DNA from: CAYSCZ01 sp964429655
GTDB taxonomy: Bacteria; Bacteroidota; Bacteroidia; Cytophagales; Cyclobacteriaceae
DNA length: 64,000 bases
Assembly (NCBI GenBank): GCA_964429655.1
Contig: CAYSCZ010000005.1
Coordinates: forward strand, 1-64,000
Reading direction: 5' to 3'
In this document: positions 10,455 to 18,423 of the stretch, piece after piece
Layout: each line of letters opens with the position of its first letter
Position numbering within the stretch: position 1 is the stretch's first letter
Translations under genes and position numbers: made by a program
The notes under the pieces: generated by a model
Databases searched by the model: none
Seen by the model: only the letters and a program-made list of their open reading frames with translations
Told to the model about the DNA's origin: nothing

Positions 10455-11741
10455 TTATTCACATAATTTTCCGAACCTTTGCTTCGCTGCAGTTGCAAGG
10501 TGTTCCCTGTGATCAGGATGGGCTATTTTTATCAATTCTTTAGCGCGTTGACTTAGTGATTTACCATACAAATTAGCCACCCCATATTCTGTCGCTATAT
10601 AATGTACATTAGCTCTGGTTGATACAACACCTGCGCCGGGTTTAAGCATCGGCACTATTTTGCTTGCGCCCCGATTGGTAGTGGAGGTAAGCGCAATGAT
10701 GGGTTTGCCGCCTTTGGAGTATGATGCACCCCTAATAAAATCAATCTGCCCACCAACACCGGAAAAATGTTTGGTCCCTATGGAATCAGCACAAACCTGG
10801 CCAGTAAGGTCTATTTCGATTGCGCTATTAATGGCTGTCACTTTCGGGTTTTGCCTGATGGTAGCAACATCATTAACATAAGCCACATCTTTCATCAATA
10901 CTCCCAAGTTATCATCAAGGAAATCATAAAGCTTCTGAGAACCCATCACAAATGTTGCCACTATTTTTTCACGATCAAGCTTTTTTTCTTCTCCGGTAAG
11001 CGCACCTTTTTCTATCAGTGGTAAAATACCATCAGAGAACATTTCTGTATGTATTCCAAGCCTTTTGTGGTTCCCCAAAGCGGCAAGTACCGCATTAGGG
11101 ATATTCCCAATACCCATTTGCAGGGTGGCTCCATCATCGATCATCGCTGCCACATTTTGGCCAATTTTTTTCTCTGTAGCGCTAATTTCCGCCAGCTCAA
11201 GTTTTGGAAGCTCACTTTCATGTTCTACAAAAAAATCGAAGTGCTCAATGCTTACACATGCATCACCAGCAGCTCTGGGCATTTTAGGATTTACTTGTGC
11301 AATAACCAATTCAGCCTTTTCAATGGCCGCTAAGGTTGCATCCACAGACACACCTAAGGAACAGTAACCATGCCTATCAGGTGGCGATATTTGAACAAGT
11401 GCAGTATTTATGGGTAATATATTTTGCCTGATCAAGACGGGTGTTTCACTCAAAAAAACCGGGATATAATCCGCTCTGTTATTTTGTGTTGCTTTTCTAA
11501 CATTTGCACCAACAAATAATGACCTCAGGAAAAAATGCCCATCATATTCCTCATCCACATAAGGTGCAGGAGTTTCCGTATGAAGGTGGGTTAACTCAAC
11601 ATTGTGCAGCTCATTTTTTCGGGCAACCAAAGCATCAATCAGGATTTTAGGTGCCGCCGCTACACTGTGAATAAAGATCCTGGTATTAGATTTTACATGA
11701 CTTAGTGCTTCCTCTGCTGAAACATATTTTGGTTCTTTCAT
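10455..11741 (-). CDS. Acetyl-CoA hydrolase/CoA-transferase family protein (4-hydroxybutyrate CoA-transferase-like)
   Basis: A 428-residue cytoplasmic CoA-transferase of the acetyl-CoA hydrolase/4-hydroxybutyrate CoA-transferase family, which moves CoA between acyl-CoA and a carboxylate through a glutamyl-CoA intermediate. Visible family motifs are the N-terminal ISPPDRHGYCSLGVSVD, the glycine-rich GIGNIPNAVL, HTEMFSDG with a candidate catalytic Glu at about residue 233, and GGQIDFIRGA near residue 331. Length is as expected. The gene is 69 bp upstream of the adaptor start and could be the first gene of the same transcript, though it has no obvious link to efflux. The true acyl substrate is unknown. 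Confidence 0.9.
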   Translation of the reverse strand: MKEPKYVSAEEALSHVKSNTRIFIHSVAAAPKILIDALVARKNELHNVELTHLHTETPAPYVDEEYDGHFFLRSLFVGANVRKATQNNRADYIPVFLSETPVLIRQNILPINTALVQISPPDRHGYCSLGVSVDATLAAIEKAELVIAQVNPKMPRAAGDACVSIEHFDFFVEHESELPKLELAEISATEKKIGQNVAAMIDDGATLQMGIGNIPNAVLAALGNHKRLGIHTEMFSDGILPLIEKGALTGEEKKLDREKIVATFVMGSQKLYDFLDDNLGVLMKDVAYVNDVATIRQNPKVTAINSAIEIDLTGQVCADSIGTKHFSGVGGQIDFIRGASYSKGGKPIIALTSTTNRGASKIVPMLKPGAGVVSTRANVHYIATEYGVANLYGKSLSQRAKELIKIAHPDHREHLATAAKQRFGKLCE

Positions 11742-11991
11742 GATTAATTTTCTTGGTTTAATTAGACCACGAAATTATATACAATGGCTTATAATCAAAT
11801 GAAGATTGTTTTTATTGCTTATGATAAATGTTTGAGAAAAATTTATATTCATTAATCATATAATAGATTGAATAGAGATTGGGTCTGGTATAATTAAAAC
11901 AATATTGAATTTCTAGTTTTTATTATTATTTGTATAGCGATCATTAAAAAATAAAAAATAAATCTACGATAATTGCTATTTATTAATAATT
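11742..11991. other. Divergent intergenic region between CoA-transferase and L-2-hydroxyglutarate oxidase genes
   Basis: About 250 very AT-rich bases lie between two divergently transcribed genes and must hold the promoters of both. I saw no convincing reading frame, strong inverted repeat or RNA-like structure. No stretch clearly matched the Bacteroidota promoter pattern TTTG...TAnnTTTG with correct spacing. Confidence 0.5.
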
Positions 11992-13191
11992 ATGTACAGT
12001 GTAGTTATCATAGGTGGAGGCATTGTTGGATTGGCCACAGCACTAAGACTTAAGTTAAAGAGTCCATCTTTAAAAATCGCGTTACTGGATAAAGAAAAAG
12101 CGTTAGCCGTTCATCAGACAGGTCACAATAGTGGTGTGATCCATTCAGGTATATATTACAAGCCGGGGAGTTATAAAGCAAAAAACTGTGTAGATGGATA
12201 CAATCAATTAATAAAATTTTGTAACGAAGAGGAAATACCTTACGAGATCTGTGGAAAAATAATTGTGGCCACCAAAGAAGATCAACTACCTCAGCTTGAT
12301 ATGCTTCAGGAACGGGGCACAAAAAATGGATTGATTGGCATAAAAAAATTATCTGACGGAGCATTAAAAGAATATGAGCCAAATGTTTTAGGATTGGGCG
12401 GTTTGTTTGTTCCACAAACCGGTATAATTAATTATAAAGTAGTTGCAGATAAATATGCTGAAATCATCAGGCATTTTAATGGGGAAATCCATCCTTCAAC
12501 AGAAGCTTTAAAAGTTACTTTCATCAAAAATAAAATTGTCAACATACAAACTAATAAAAAAAGTTTTAATGCAAGAGTAGTTGTGAATTGTGCCGGATTA
12601 TTCGCTGATAAAATGGCGAAAATAATCGGGGGTAGACAAAATTTTCGAATCATACCTTTCAGGGGTGAATATTACAAGTTAAAAAATAACAGGAAGCACT
12701 TGGTTAAAAACCTGATATATCCCGTTCCAGACCCTAATTTTCCTTTCTTGGGCGTACATTTTACACGTATGATCAATGGGGATGTAGAAGCCGGCCCAAA
12801 TGCTGTTTTCTCCTTCAAAAAGGAAGGTTATAGCAAAATGAGCTTTAAGGCAAAAGAAACGATGGACAGTTTAACATGGCCTGGATTTCAAATCGTAATG
12901 AAAAAATATTGGAAGACAGGTCTGGGAGAAATTTACAGATCTTTTTCAAAGGCTGCTTTCACTAAAGCTTTGCAGCAACTTGTTCCCGAGATAAAAAGTG
13001 AAGATCTTATCAGCGCTGAAGCTGGGGTACGGGCTCAGGCTTGTGATAAAAATGGTGGCCTCATTGAGGATTTTTTAATAAATGAAGGGGAGAGCTATGT
13101 AAATGTATGTAATGCACCATCACCCGCCGCAACATCATCTTTATCGATCGGGGATCATGTATCAGACCTGGTATTAAGTAAATTTAAATGA
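11992..13191 (+). CDS. lhgO: L-2-hydroxyglutarate oxidase (LhgO)-like FAD enzyme
   Basis: A 399-residue FAD-dependent oxidoreductase of the DAO family that oxidises L-2-hydroxyglutarate to 2-oxoglutarate, passing electrons to the respiratory chain or oxygen. The N-terminus carries the dinucleotide-binding motif GGGIVGLATALRL, followed by HQTGHNSGVIHSGIYY, a hallmark of LhgO/L2HGDH enzymes. VNCAGLFADKMA near residue 200 and GVRAQACDKNG near the end are also characteristic. Length matches the family. The start ATG at 11,992 sits 11 bases before the FAD motif, so it cannot be much later. The gene opens a plus-strand trio with a peroxiredoxin 62 bp downstream, which could detoxify peroxide from flavin chemistry; that link is inference. 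Confidence 0.92.
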   Translation: MYSVVIIGGGIVGLATALRLKLKSPSLKIALLDKEKALAVHQTGHNSGVIHSGIYYKPGSYKAKNCVDGYNQLIKFCNEEEIPYEICGKIIVATKEDQLPQLDMLQERGTKNGLIGIKKLSDGALKEYEPNVLGLGGLFVPQTGIINYKVVADKYAEIIRHFNGEIHPSTEALKVTFIKNKIVNIQTNKKSFNARVVVNCAGLFADKMAKIIGGRQNFRIIPFRGEYYKLKNNRKHLVKNLIYPVPDPNFPFLGVHFTRMINGDVEAGPNAVFSFKKEGYSKMSFKAKETMDSLTWPGFQIVMKKYWKTGLGEIYRSFSKAAFTKALQQLVPEIKSEDLISAEAGVRAQACDKNGGLIEDFLINEGESYVNVCNAPSPAATSSLSIGDHVSDLVLSKFK

Positions 13192-13253
13192 CCTTAAACA
13201 TGTCATATATAAACCTCGTATGTAATTGTATTACTAACTAAATCCAATCCACT

Positions 13254-13907
13254 ATGATAGAAGAGTCTCATACGATATCATTACCAAGAATAGGAGATAC
13301 CGCCCCTGATTTCGATGCTAATACGACCATTGGCACGCTTAATTTCAATGAGTTTAGCAAAGAACGCTGGGTCATACTCTTTTCTCACCCGGCTGATTTC
13401 ACACCGGTTTGTACAACTGAATTGTCAGAATTTGCCAAAGAAGAGCATTATTTTACAAAGCATAACACAAAGCTGATTGGCGTAAGTATTGATAGCATTC
13501 ATTCGCATGTTGCATGGGTACATAATATTAAACAGCGGTTAGGTGTGGAGATTAATTATCCGATCATAGCAGACCTAAAAGGAGACGTGGCCGGAAAATA
13601 TGGCATGCTCCATCCGGGAGAAAGTGATACTTCCACCGTGCGTGCAGTATTTTTTATAGATCCTGCGAAAAAGATACGTTTGATCCTTTATTACCCACTG
13701 AATGTTGGGCGAAACATAGACGAGATCAAAAGGACATTGGTAGCATTGCAAACTACAGACTCAGAAAAAGTAGCCTGCCCGGTTAACTGGAGAGAAGGTG
13801 ATAAAGTGATAGTACCTCCACCTAAGACCATGGCTGAAGTTGAGGAAAGATTGACCAATGACAGCTATGAAAAAATAGATTTCTACCTGAACAAGAAGTC
13901 GCTCTAA
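13254..13907 (+). CDS. 1-Cys peroxiredoxin (Prx6-type)
   Basis: A 217-residue thiol peroxidase reducing hydrogen peroxide and organic hydroperoxides in the cytoplasm. The active site HPADFTPVCTTELSEFAK, with peroxidatic Cys in PVCTTE, is the Prx6 signature, and the C-terminal extension with CPVNWREGDKVIVPPP is typical of this subfamily. Length is usual. It lies 62 bp after the L-2-hydroxyglutarate oxidase gene and ends just before a strong terminator at 13,931-13,961, so the pair may form one unit. A second cysteine (CPVNW) is present, as in many bacterial Prx6 proteins; whether it acts as a resolving residue is not known from sequence. Confidence 0.95.
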   Translation: MIEESHTISLPRIGDTAPDFDANTTIGTLNFNEFSKERWVILFSHPADFTPVCTTELSEFAKEEHYFTKHNTKLIGVSIDSIHSHVAWVHNIKQRLGVEINYPIIADLKGDVAGKYGMLHPGESDTSTVRAVFFIDPAKKIRLILYYPLNVGRNIDEIKRTLVALQTTDSEKVACPVNWREGDKVIVPPPKTMAEVEERLTNDSYEKIDFYLNKKSL

Positions 13908-13930
13908 TTAACACATTTTAATATAGTTTT

Positions 13931-13961
13931 AAAGCGTCTTTTGTGAAAAGGCGCTTTTTTT
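13931..13961 (+). terminator. Rho-independent terminator after peroxiredoxin gene
   Basis: A 12-bp stem (13,931-13,942 paired with 13,946-13,957, one G-U pair) with a 3-base loop is followed by an unbroken T run. It ends one base before the ATG of the next gene, so that gene cannot have a normal leader downstream of the terminator. Confidence 0.85.
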
Positions 13962-15098
13962 ATGACAGATTCCGTTTTAACTCCATCAGAACTGGTAAGG
14001 TATAGCAGGCACCTCATCCTACCTGAAATAAATATAGAGGGTCAAAAAAAATTAAAAAACTCAAAAGTTCTGGTTGTTGGGGCAGGTGGTCTGGGAGCTC
14101 CTCTATTGCTCTATTTAACTGCTGCTGGTGTTGGAAAAATAGGCGTTGTTGATTTTGATGTTGTTGATGAAAGTAACCTACAGCGTCAGGTATTATTCGC
14201 CACCAGTGAAGTCAGCAAAAAAAAAGTTGACATTGCACAAAATAAGTTGAATGATTTAAATCCTCATGTCCAGATAAAGACCTACCCTACTCAATTAACT
14301 TCTGAAAATGCCCTTGAGGTAATAAGGGATTATGATGTGGTTGCGGATGGCTCTGATAATTTCCCAACAAGATACCTGGTTAACGACGCTTGTGTAATGC
14401 TTGGAAAAACAAATGTCTATGCATCAATTTTTCGTTTTGAAGGACAGGTTTCTGTATTTAACTATTTAGATGAAAATGGGTTGTATGGGCCTAATTACAG
14501 GGATTTGTTTCCTACACCCCCTCCCCCCGGGATGGTTCCAAGCTGCTCAGAAGGAGGCGTTTTAGGTGTTCTGCCAGGAATTATTGGCTGTATGCAGGCT
14601 AATGAGGTGATCAAAGTAATCACAAAAATTGGAAACCCACTCTCAGGGAGAGTGTTTCTATTTGATGCTTTAAATTTTGAAAGTAGGACTTTAATAGTTA
14701 GAAAAGATAAAAACACACCTTTGATCGATAAATTAATTGATTATGAAGCATTCTGTGGCCAGGCAAATGAACATGCGGATATACAGGAAATGGATGTGTT
14801 TGAACTTAAAAAAATGATTGATAATAAAGTTGATTTTCAATTAATTGATGTAAGGGAACCTTATGAATATGATGTTGTGAACATCAATGGAAAACTTATA
14901 CCCAAGGATGAGCTTGAACACAACATTGATGCTATTCAAAAAGAGGTTCCGGTTGTCTTACACTGCAAAAGTGGTAAGCGAAGTGCTGACTCCATAAGGT
15001 TATTAAATAAAAAATATGGCTTTACTAACCTGTTTAATCTTAAAGGCGGCATATTAAACTGGATTGATCAGGTAGATCCTCAACTTCCTAAGTATTAA
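13962..15098 (+). CDS. moeB: MoeB/ThiF-family adenylyltransferase fused to a rhodanese domain
   Basis: A 378-residue E1-like enzyme expected to adenylate and help thiocarboxylate a ubiquitin-like sulfur carrier such as MoaD or ThiS, for molybdopterin, thiamine or thiolation pathways. Residues 1-250 hold the HesA/MoeB/ThiF domain, with the ATP-binding VVGAGGLGAPLLLYLTAAG, an Arg in NLQRQVLF and the catalytic-type Cys in SCSEGGVLGVLPG. Residues 270-378 form a rhodanese domain with active-site loop HCKSGKRS. This MoeZ-like fusion is a known architecture. The start follows the T run of a terminator immediately. The stop codon TAA coincides with the outer end of the repeat element at 15,095. Confidence 0.9.
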   Translation: MTDSVLTPSELVRYSRHLILPEINIEGQKKLKNSKVLVVGAGGLGAPLLLYLTAAGVGKIGVVDFDVVDESNLQRQVLFATSEVSKKKVDIAQNKLNDLNPHVQIKTYPTQLTSENALEVIRDYDVVADGSDNFPTRYLVNDACVMLGKTNVYASIFRFEGQVSVFNYLDENGLYGPNYRDLFPTPPPPGMVPSCSEGGVLGVLPGIIGCMQANEVIKVITKIGNPLSGRVFLFDALNFESRTLIVRKDKNTPLIDKLIDYEAFCGQANEHADIQEMDVFELKKMIDNKVDFQLIDVREPYEYDVVNINGKLIPKDELEHNIDAIQKEVPVVLHCKSGKRSADSIRLLNKKYGFTNLFNLKGGILNWIDQVDPQLPKY

Positions 15099-15267
15099 TC
15101 CCAGATTTGTCATTGGAATTTTGTCATGAAGGGCTAAAGCCCAAAAAATCAGGCACTTAGGTCGAGGAGGCATAGCATCGCTATGGTGACGAGCCAATAA
15201 CATGTTAAGTGTATGATTTGAAGTGATTTAACCATGTAATAGAAAGTCTAGTGACAATTCTGGGTTA
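15095..15267 (+). repeat. 173-bp element with terminal inverted repeats (MITE/REP-like)
   Basis: The ends are imperfect inverted repeats: TTAATCCCAGATTTGTCA on the left and TGACAATTCTGGGTTAA on the right. Inside are GGGCTAAAGCCC near 15,131-15,142 and a clear hairpin, CATAGCATCGCTATG, at 15,171-15,185 flanked by GAGGAGG and GTGACGAG. Arms CACTTAG and TTAAGTG lie around it. The first 56 bases recur, inverted, at 1-55. No protein is encoded. The element fills the whole gap between two convergent genes, and both of their TAA stop codons fall in its terminal repeats. It could be a mobile non-autonomous element or a structured transcription boundary. Confidence 0.7.
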
Positions 15268-16209
15268 ATTAACCCGGTTTATGGTCTTCCCCTCCAAAAA
15301 CCCTTTAACATTTTCCACCATAAGTTCCATTAATCGAAGTCGTGATTCAAATGAGGCCCATGCATTATGTGGTGTTATCACACAATTCCTGGCATCTAAA
15401 AGAGGATTATCTTTTTCTGGTGGTTCATGGGATAAAACATCCAAAGCTGCCCCTGAAATTCTTTCCAGGTTTAAAGCCTCTGCAAGGTCATATTCGTTTA
15501 TTATTTCCCCTCTACTTGTATTAATCAGAAAAGCACTTTTTTTCATGAGGTTTAGCATAGACCAATTCACCGATCCTACTTTATCAGGCGTAAGCGAGGT
15601 GTGTATGCTTAAAAAATCACTACTTTTGAATAGCTCATCTTTTGATACCTTTTTAAATGGACAATCATCCAACGATTTAGTATGTACTATAACCTCCATA
15701 GAAAAAGCCTGACCTAACCCTGCTACCGCTTTACCAATATTGCCATACCCCCAAACACCAAGTACTTTGTTTCCCAATAATATCAATGGTGTTTTCGTAT
15801 AACTAAAATCCTCACTATTTACCCAATCCCCCTCATGTACACTTTGATTATGAAAACACACTTTATTTGTAATTTCGAGCATCAGTGCCATGGTGTGCTG
15901 GGCTACTGCTTTTGTGCTGTATGCCGGGATATTGGTTACGGTGATCCCACGCTTACGGGCTGCTTCAACATCAATTATATTATACCCTGTAGCGGTCACT
16001 CCTATATATCTCAACTTAGGCAATTGCGACATAATCTCTTCATCAAGATGAACTTTATTGATCAAAATGATTTCAGCATCTATTGCCCGCTCAATGATTT
16101 GATGCTTATTGGTACGGTCATATACAGTTAAATAACCCAGATCCTTCAGACTTTGCCAGCTTAGGTCACCAGGGTTCATGGTGTATCCATCAAGGACAGT
16201 AATGTTCAT
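15265..16209 (-). CDS. D-2-hydroxyacid dehydrogenase (NAD-dependent, glycerate/phosphoglycerate dehydrogenase-like)
   Basis: A 314-residue NAD(P)-dependent D-2-hydroxyacid dehydrogenase. The Rossmann motif is LGVWGYGNIGKAVAGLG near residues 147-163; NTSRGEIINE and ALDVLSHEPP follow, and the catalytic His lies in ITPHNAWAS near residue 283. These place it with the glycerate or hydroxypyruvate reductase-like branch, but the substrate cannot be fixed. Its start overlaps the stop of the DUF2452 gene by 4 bp (ATGA), so the two are probably translated together. The stop TAA lies exactly at the inner edge of the inverted-repeat element, so an insertion may have set the present C-terminus. Confidence 0.9.
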   Translation of the reverse strand: MNITVLDGYTMNPGDLSWQSLKDLGYLTVYDRTNKHQIIERAIDAEIILINKVHLDEEIMSQLPKLRYIGVTATGYNIIDVEAARKRGITVTNIPAYSTKAVAQHTMALMLEITNKVCFHNQSVHEGDWVNSEDFSYTKTPLILLGNKVLGVWGYGNIGKAVAGLGQAFSMEVIVHTKSLDDCPFKKVSKDELFKSSDFLSIHTSLTPDKVGSVNWSMLNLMKKSAFLINTSRGEIINEYDLAEALNLERISGAALDVLSHEPPEKDNPLLDARNCVITPHNAWASFESRLRLMELMVENVKGFLEGKTINRVN

Positions 16210-16676
16210 GCATGTACTGCTTTATTCCTTTCCAGCACTTCCCATGTATGATCGGACAACAGTTTTACTTTAGCGATGAAGTGGTCAAAAGGCATGCTTC
16301 TTCCCCACTCATCCGGAGAAATCATAGATAATACATCCTCCCCGTTCTTTCGTTTGTATAAGAAATAATCTTGGTTTATTACCGGACTAAAGCTCATTTT
16401 CGATAGATATATCCGCTCTGAAAGATTCATCCGCGCTCTAAGATCCTTGGTTTGTTTCACTAAAGTCTGCATTTGATCATAAAGTTGCTTAAACTGCCTG
16501 TTGGTTTGATCATACATGGCAGACATTGCTTTGCCCTTTATTCTTCCCTGATCCTCGGGCTTAACAATTGCACTTCCAATGGTATGGGCAAATTCAATCA
16601 GACCGGGGTCAGCTGTAGTCTTTTCCTTTAGTTTTTCAAGATCTATCTTATCTACGTCTATTTTATTATTGCTCAT
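16206..16676 (-). CDS. DUF2452 family protein
   Basis: A 156-residue soluble protein of unknown function that matches the DUF2452 pattern known from Bacteroidota and other bacteria: an early GSAIVKPED motif, a long helical middle (about residues 50-100), then MSFSPVINQDYFLYKR and SMISPDEWG near the C-terminus. No signal peptide or membrane segment is visible. It overlaps the dehydrogenase downstream by 4 bp and the small membrane protein upstream by 11 bp, so the three form a tight operon. No catalytic residues can be named. Confidence 0.8.
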   Translation of the reverse strand: MSNNKIDVDKIDLEKLKEKTTADPGLIEFAHTIGSAIVKPEDQGRIKGKAMSAMYDQTNRQFKQLYDQMQTLVKQTKDLRARMNLSERIYLSKMSFSPVINQDYFLYKRKNGEDVLSMISPDEWGRSMPFDHFIAKVKLLSDHTWEVLERNKAVHA

Positions 16677-16821
16677 TCTCTGTCTTATTAAGTATTCTCT
16701 CTTTGAGGTTTTTTTTGGCTCCCGGCCAAGTGGTCCTGCTACCGATATCTATACAGATAATTATTAAAATTATCAGAAAGATTGCTGCTGAAATGAAAAA
16801 TATCTTTTTTGATCTTTTCAT
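16666..16821 (-). CDS. 51-residue single-pass membrane protein
   Basis: A short reading frame from ATG at 16,821 to TAA at 16,666. It starts MKRSKKIFFISAAIFLIILI and ends KERILNKTENEQ. A basic N-terminus is followed by one hydrophobic helix of about 19 residues and then a charged tail with TTWPGAKKNLKERI. It overlaps the DUF2452 start by 11 bp in a different frame, as expected for a coupled operon. The organised layout (positive-inside, helix, soluble tail) argues for a real small protein. I do not recognise a family, and the function is unknown. Confidence 0.6.
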   Translation of the reverse strand: MKRSKKIFFISAAIFLIILIIICIDIGSRTTWPGAKKNLKERILNKTENEQ

Positions 16822-16887
16822 TTTTTTGTTATAACAACACGATAGGATAAAAGTTACGCTGTTGAGTACGTAAGTTGATTTTTATTA

Positions 16888-17553
16888 TTATTTGTCCAGT
16901 AATTCTATTTTAAATATCAAAGTTGAATTTGCTGGTATTTTACCCAAATTTCTTGATCCATATCCAAGCCCAGCGGGGATTTTTAAAATGGCAACGCTCC
17001 CTTTCTGAAGTAGTGCTATGCCTTCGTCCCAGCCTTTTATTACACGACCCTGTCCAAGAATAAAAGAAAAGGGTTTATCTCGATCATGTGAGCTATCAAA
17101 CTTTGTTCCATCTTCCAAATAACCTGTGTAATGAACGATGACCTCATCACCAATTTCGGGCATTTCCCCTTCGCCCACTTTGATGATTTTATATCCTAGA
17201 CCTGATTCGGTATACCGATGTCCAATCTTCATTCTTTCTGTTTTCCACCCCATGAGGGCTTTTTGCACAAAGAGTATTTCCAGAGGTTTCTTTTTTAGTT
17301 CATTTTCCGCAAGCTTTATCAGAAATTCATCGGAAAGCTCTGCTTCCAGTTTGACTTCAGTTGGTTTAATCTTGTCACCAAAAAGCAATGCTTTGTTGCT
17401 GCTATTAAAAAATGCTATGCAGAGATCTGCGAACAACTCGTGGCGGAAGCAGTAATCGGCGTTATTTTGATCCCCTTCACAGGTACATTGAGCTAACAGC
17501 TGGTTATTTAAAGCAATAAGAATTGCCAAAACAAACAATAATCTCTTCATCAT
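16888..17553 (-). CDS. Secreted FKBP-type peptidyl-prolyl cis-trans isomerase
   Basis: A 221-residue protein with a signal peptide (about residues 1-21, ending LLAQ) that should place it in the periplasm, possibly on the outer membrane. The C-terminal half (about 115-221) is a complete FKBP domain: GDEVIVHYTGYLEDGTKFDS, FILGQGRVIKGWDEGIALL and IPAGLGYGSR are intact, so it should catalyse proline isomerisation of secreted proteins. The N-terminal part (22-110) contains a cysteine cluster (CTCEGDQNNADYC) and resembles no domain I know. It follows the 113-residue gene upstream by a few bases and may share its transcript. Confidence 0.93.
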   Translation of the reverse strand: MMKRLLFVLAILIALNNQLLAQCTCEGDQNNADYCFRHELFADLCIAFFNSSNKALLFGDKIKPTEVKLEAELSDEFLIKLAENELKKKPLEILFVQKALMGWKTERMKIGHRYTESGLGYKIIKVGEGEMPEIGDEVIVHYTGYLEDGTKFDSSHDRDKPFSFILGQGRVIKGWDEGIALLQKGSVAILKIPAGLGYGSRNLGKIPANSTLIFKIELLDK

Positions 17554-17557
17554 GAAT

Positions 17558-17851
17558 TCAAACCAAAAAATTATTTTGCTTATTGTTTAGGAAAGACCTT
17601 TTTTTTCTAAAAGTGATGGGAATGTAGTCCTCCGTTGGTATACCTATATGAGCAAGTTCCCAATTTTTATCATATCCGTTTACAATTTGTCTTATGCACT
17701 CCACCCTATCATCTGTAGGGTAAGGGCAATCGTCCCAATGAAAAATTTCTACTCTATAGTGGTACTGTCTGGTGGTACCATTGATCCTAACTTCAACCTC
17801 AATTTCCTGATCCTCAGTATACTGAGGGATTTCTATACCAATTATACTCAT
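17558..17851 (-). CDS. Hypothetical protein of about 97 residues
   Basis: A small protein, unrecognised. The frame is open to an ATG at 17,899, but I prefer the internal ATG at 17,851, which removes a 16-residue hydrophobic-looking stretch and starts MSIIGIEIPQYTEDQE. The body is rich in acidic and aromatic residues with VEVRINGTTRQYHY and FHWDDCPYP, suggesting a compact beta fold. It ends 5 bp before the FKBP start on the same strand, so the two are likely co-transcribed. If the longer start is used, the N-terminus would not form a convincing signal peptide. Confidence 0.65.
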   Translation of the reverse strand: MSIIGIEIPQYTEDQEIEVEVRINGTTRQYHYRVEIFHWDDCPYPTDDRVECIRQIVNGYDKNWELAHIGIPTEDYIPITFRKKRSFLNNKQNNFLV

Positions 17852-17973
17852 CGTATTGCTGTTGGTGAATGATTTAACAAAAATCATTCCTAAGAACACA
17901 AAATACTGAAAACCAATTACTTAAACAAATATATTTAATATTAAGCTGATCAAATATGAAACACATCGAACAA

Positions 17974-18423
17974 TCATTTATCTGCTCTTATGGCGTCATT
18001 AGCTACAATAACCAACTTCGATAACATTTTATTGATTTGTTTTTCACAATCCGGCATCATAAATCTTCTTTTCATTAAGGTGGGGTCAACAAAGCCGATA
18101 TAGGTGTCCCCGGATTCACTCCACACAATCATTTTATAGGGCATATCTAACGCAGAGGTTCTTTCACATCGTATGATGTCAGGTATTACATCATTATCTT
18201 CAAAGTATATAATATAGGTCGGTGGTATTTCTATATTGTCCTTTAAAAACAATGCTTTCTGGTCAATGATTTTTACGTTCTCAAATTTTCTATTCTTTAG
18301 AACCTCTTTTAATTTCTCAACGGTTTCTTCACTGGATAGAGGACTCCTGTAGATATTCATCTCTTGACCATATCCGCTGAAATAAATCAGAAACAGCATA
18401 AGAAGAGCAGTTAAAGTCCTCAT
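17974..18423 (-). CDS. Secreted DUF302-domain protein
   Basis: A 149-residue protein with a signal peptide (residues 1-19, ending SGYGQ) and a DUF302 domain over most of the rest. Recognisable features are the N-terminal SSEETVEKLKEVLKNRKF, a central acidic strand region, and LDMPYKMIVWSESGDTYIGF followed by FVDPTLM. DUF302 proteins are small alpha/beta folds of unknown function, often periplasmic. The gene stands alone on the minus strand, divergent from the SiaB-like gene across a 474-bp gap. Confidence 0.8.
   Translation of the reverse strand: MRTLTALLMLFLIYFSGYGQEMNIYRSPLSSEETVEKLKEVLKNRKFENVKIIDQKALFLKDNIEIPPTYIIYFEDNDVIPDIIRCERTSALDMPYKMIVWSESGDTYIGFVDPTLMKRRFMMPDCEKQINKMLSKLVIVANDAIRADK

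Noticed and set aside
15131..15150. GGGCTAAAGCCC hairpin followed by A residues as a terminator
   Set aside because: The run after the stem is A on the plus strand, and on the minus strand the T run precedes the stem, so neither direction gives a normal terminator.
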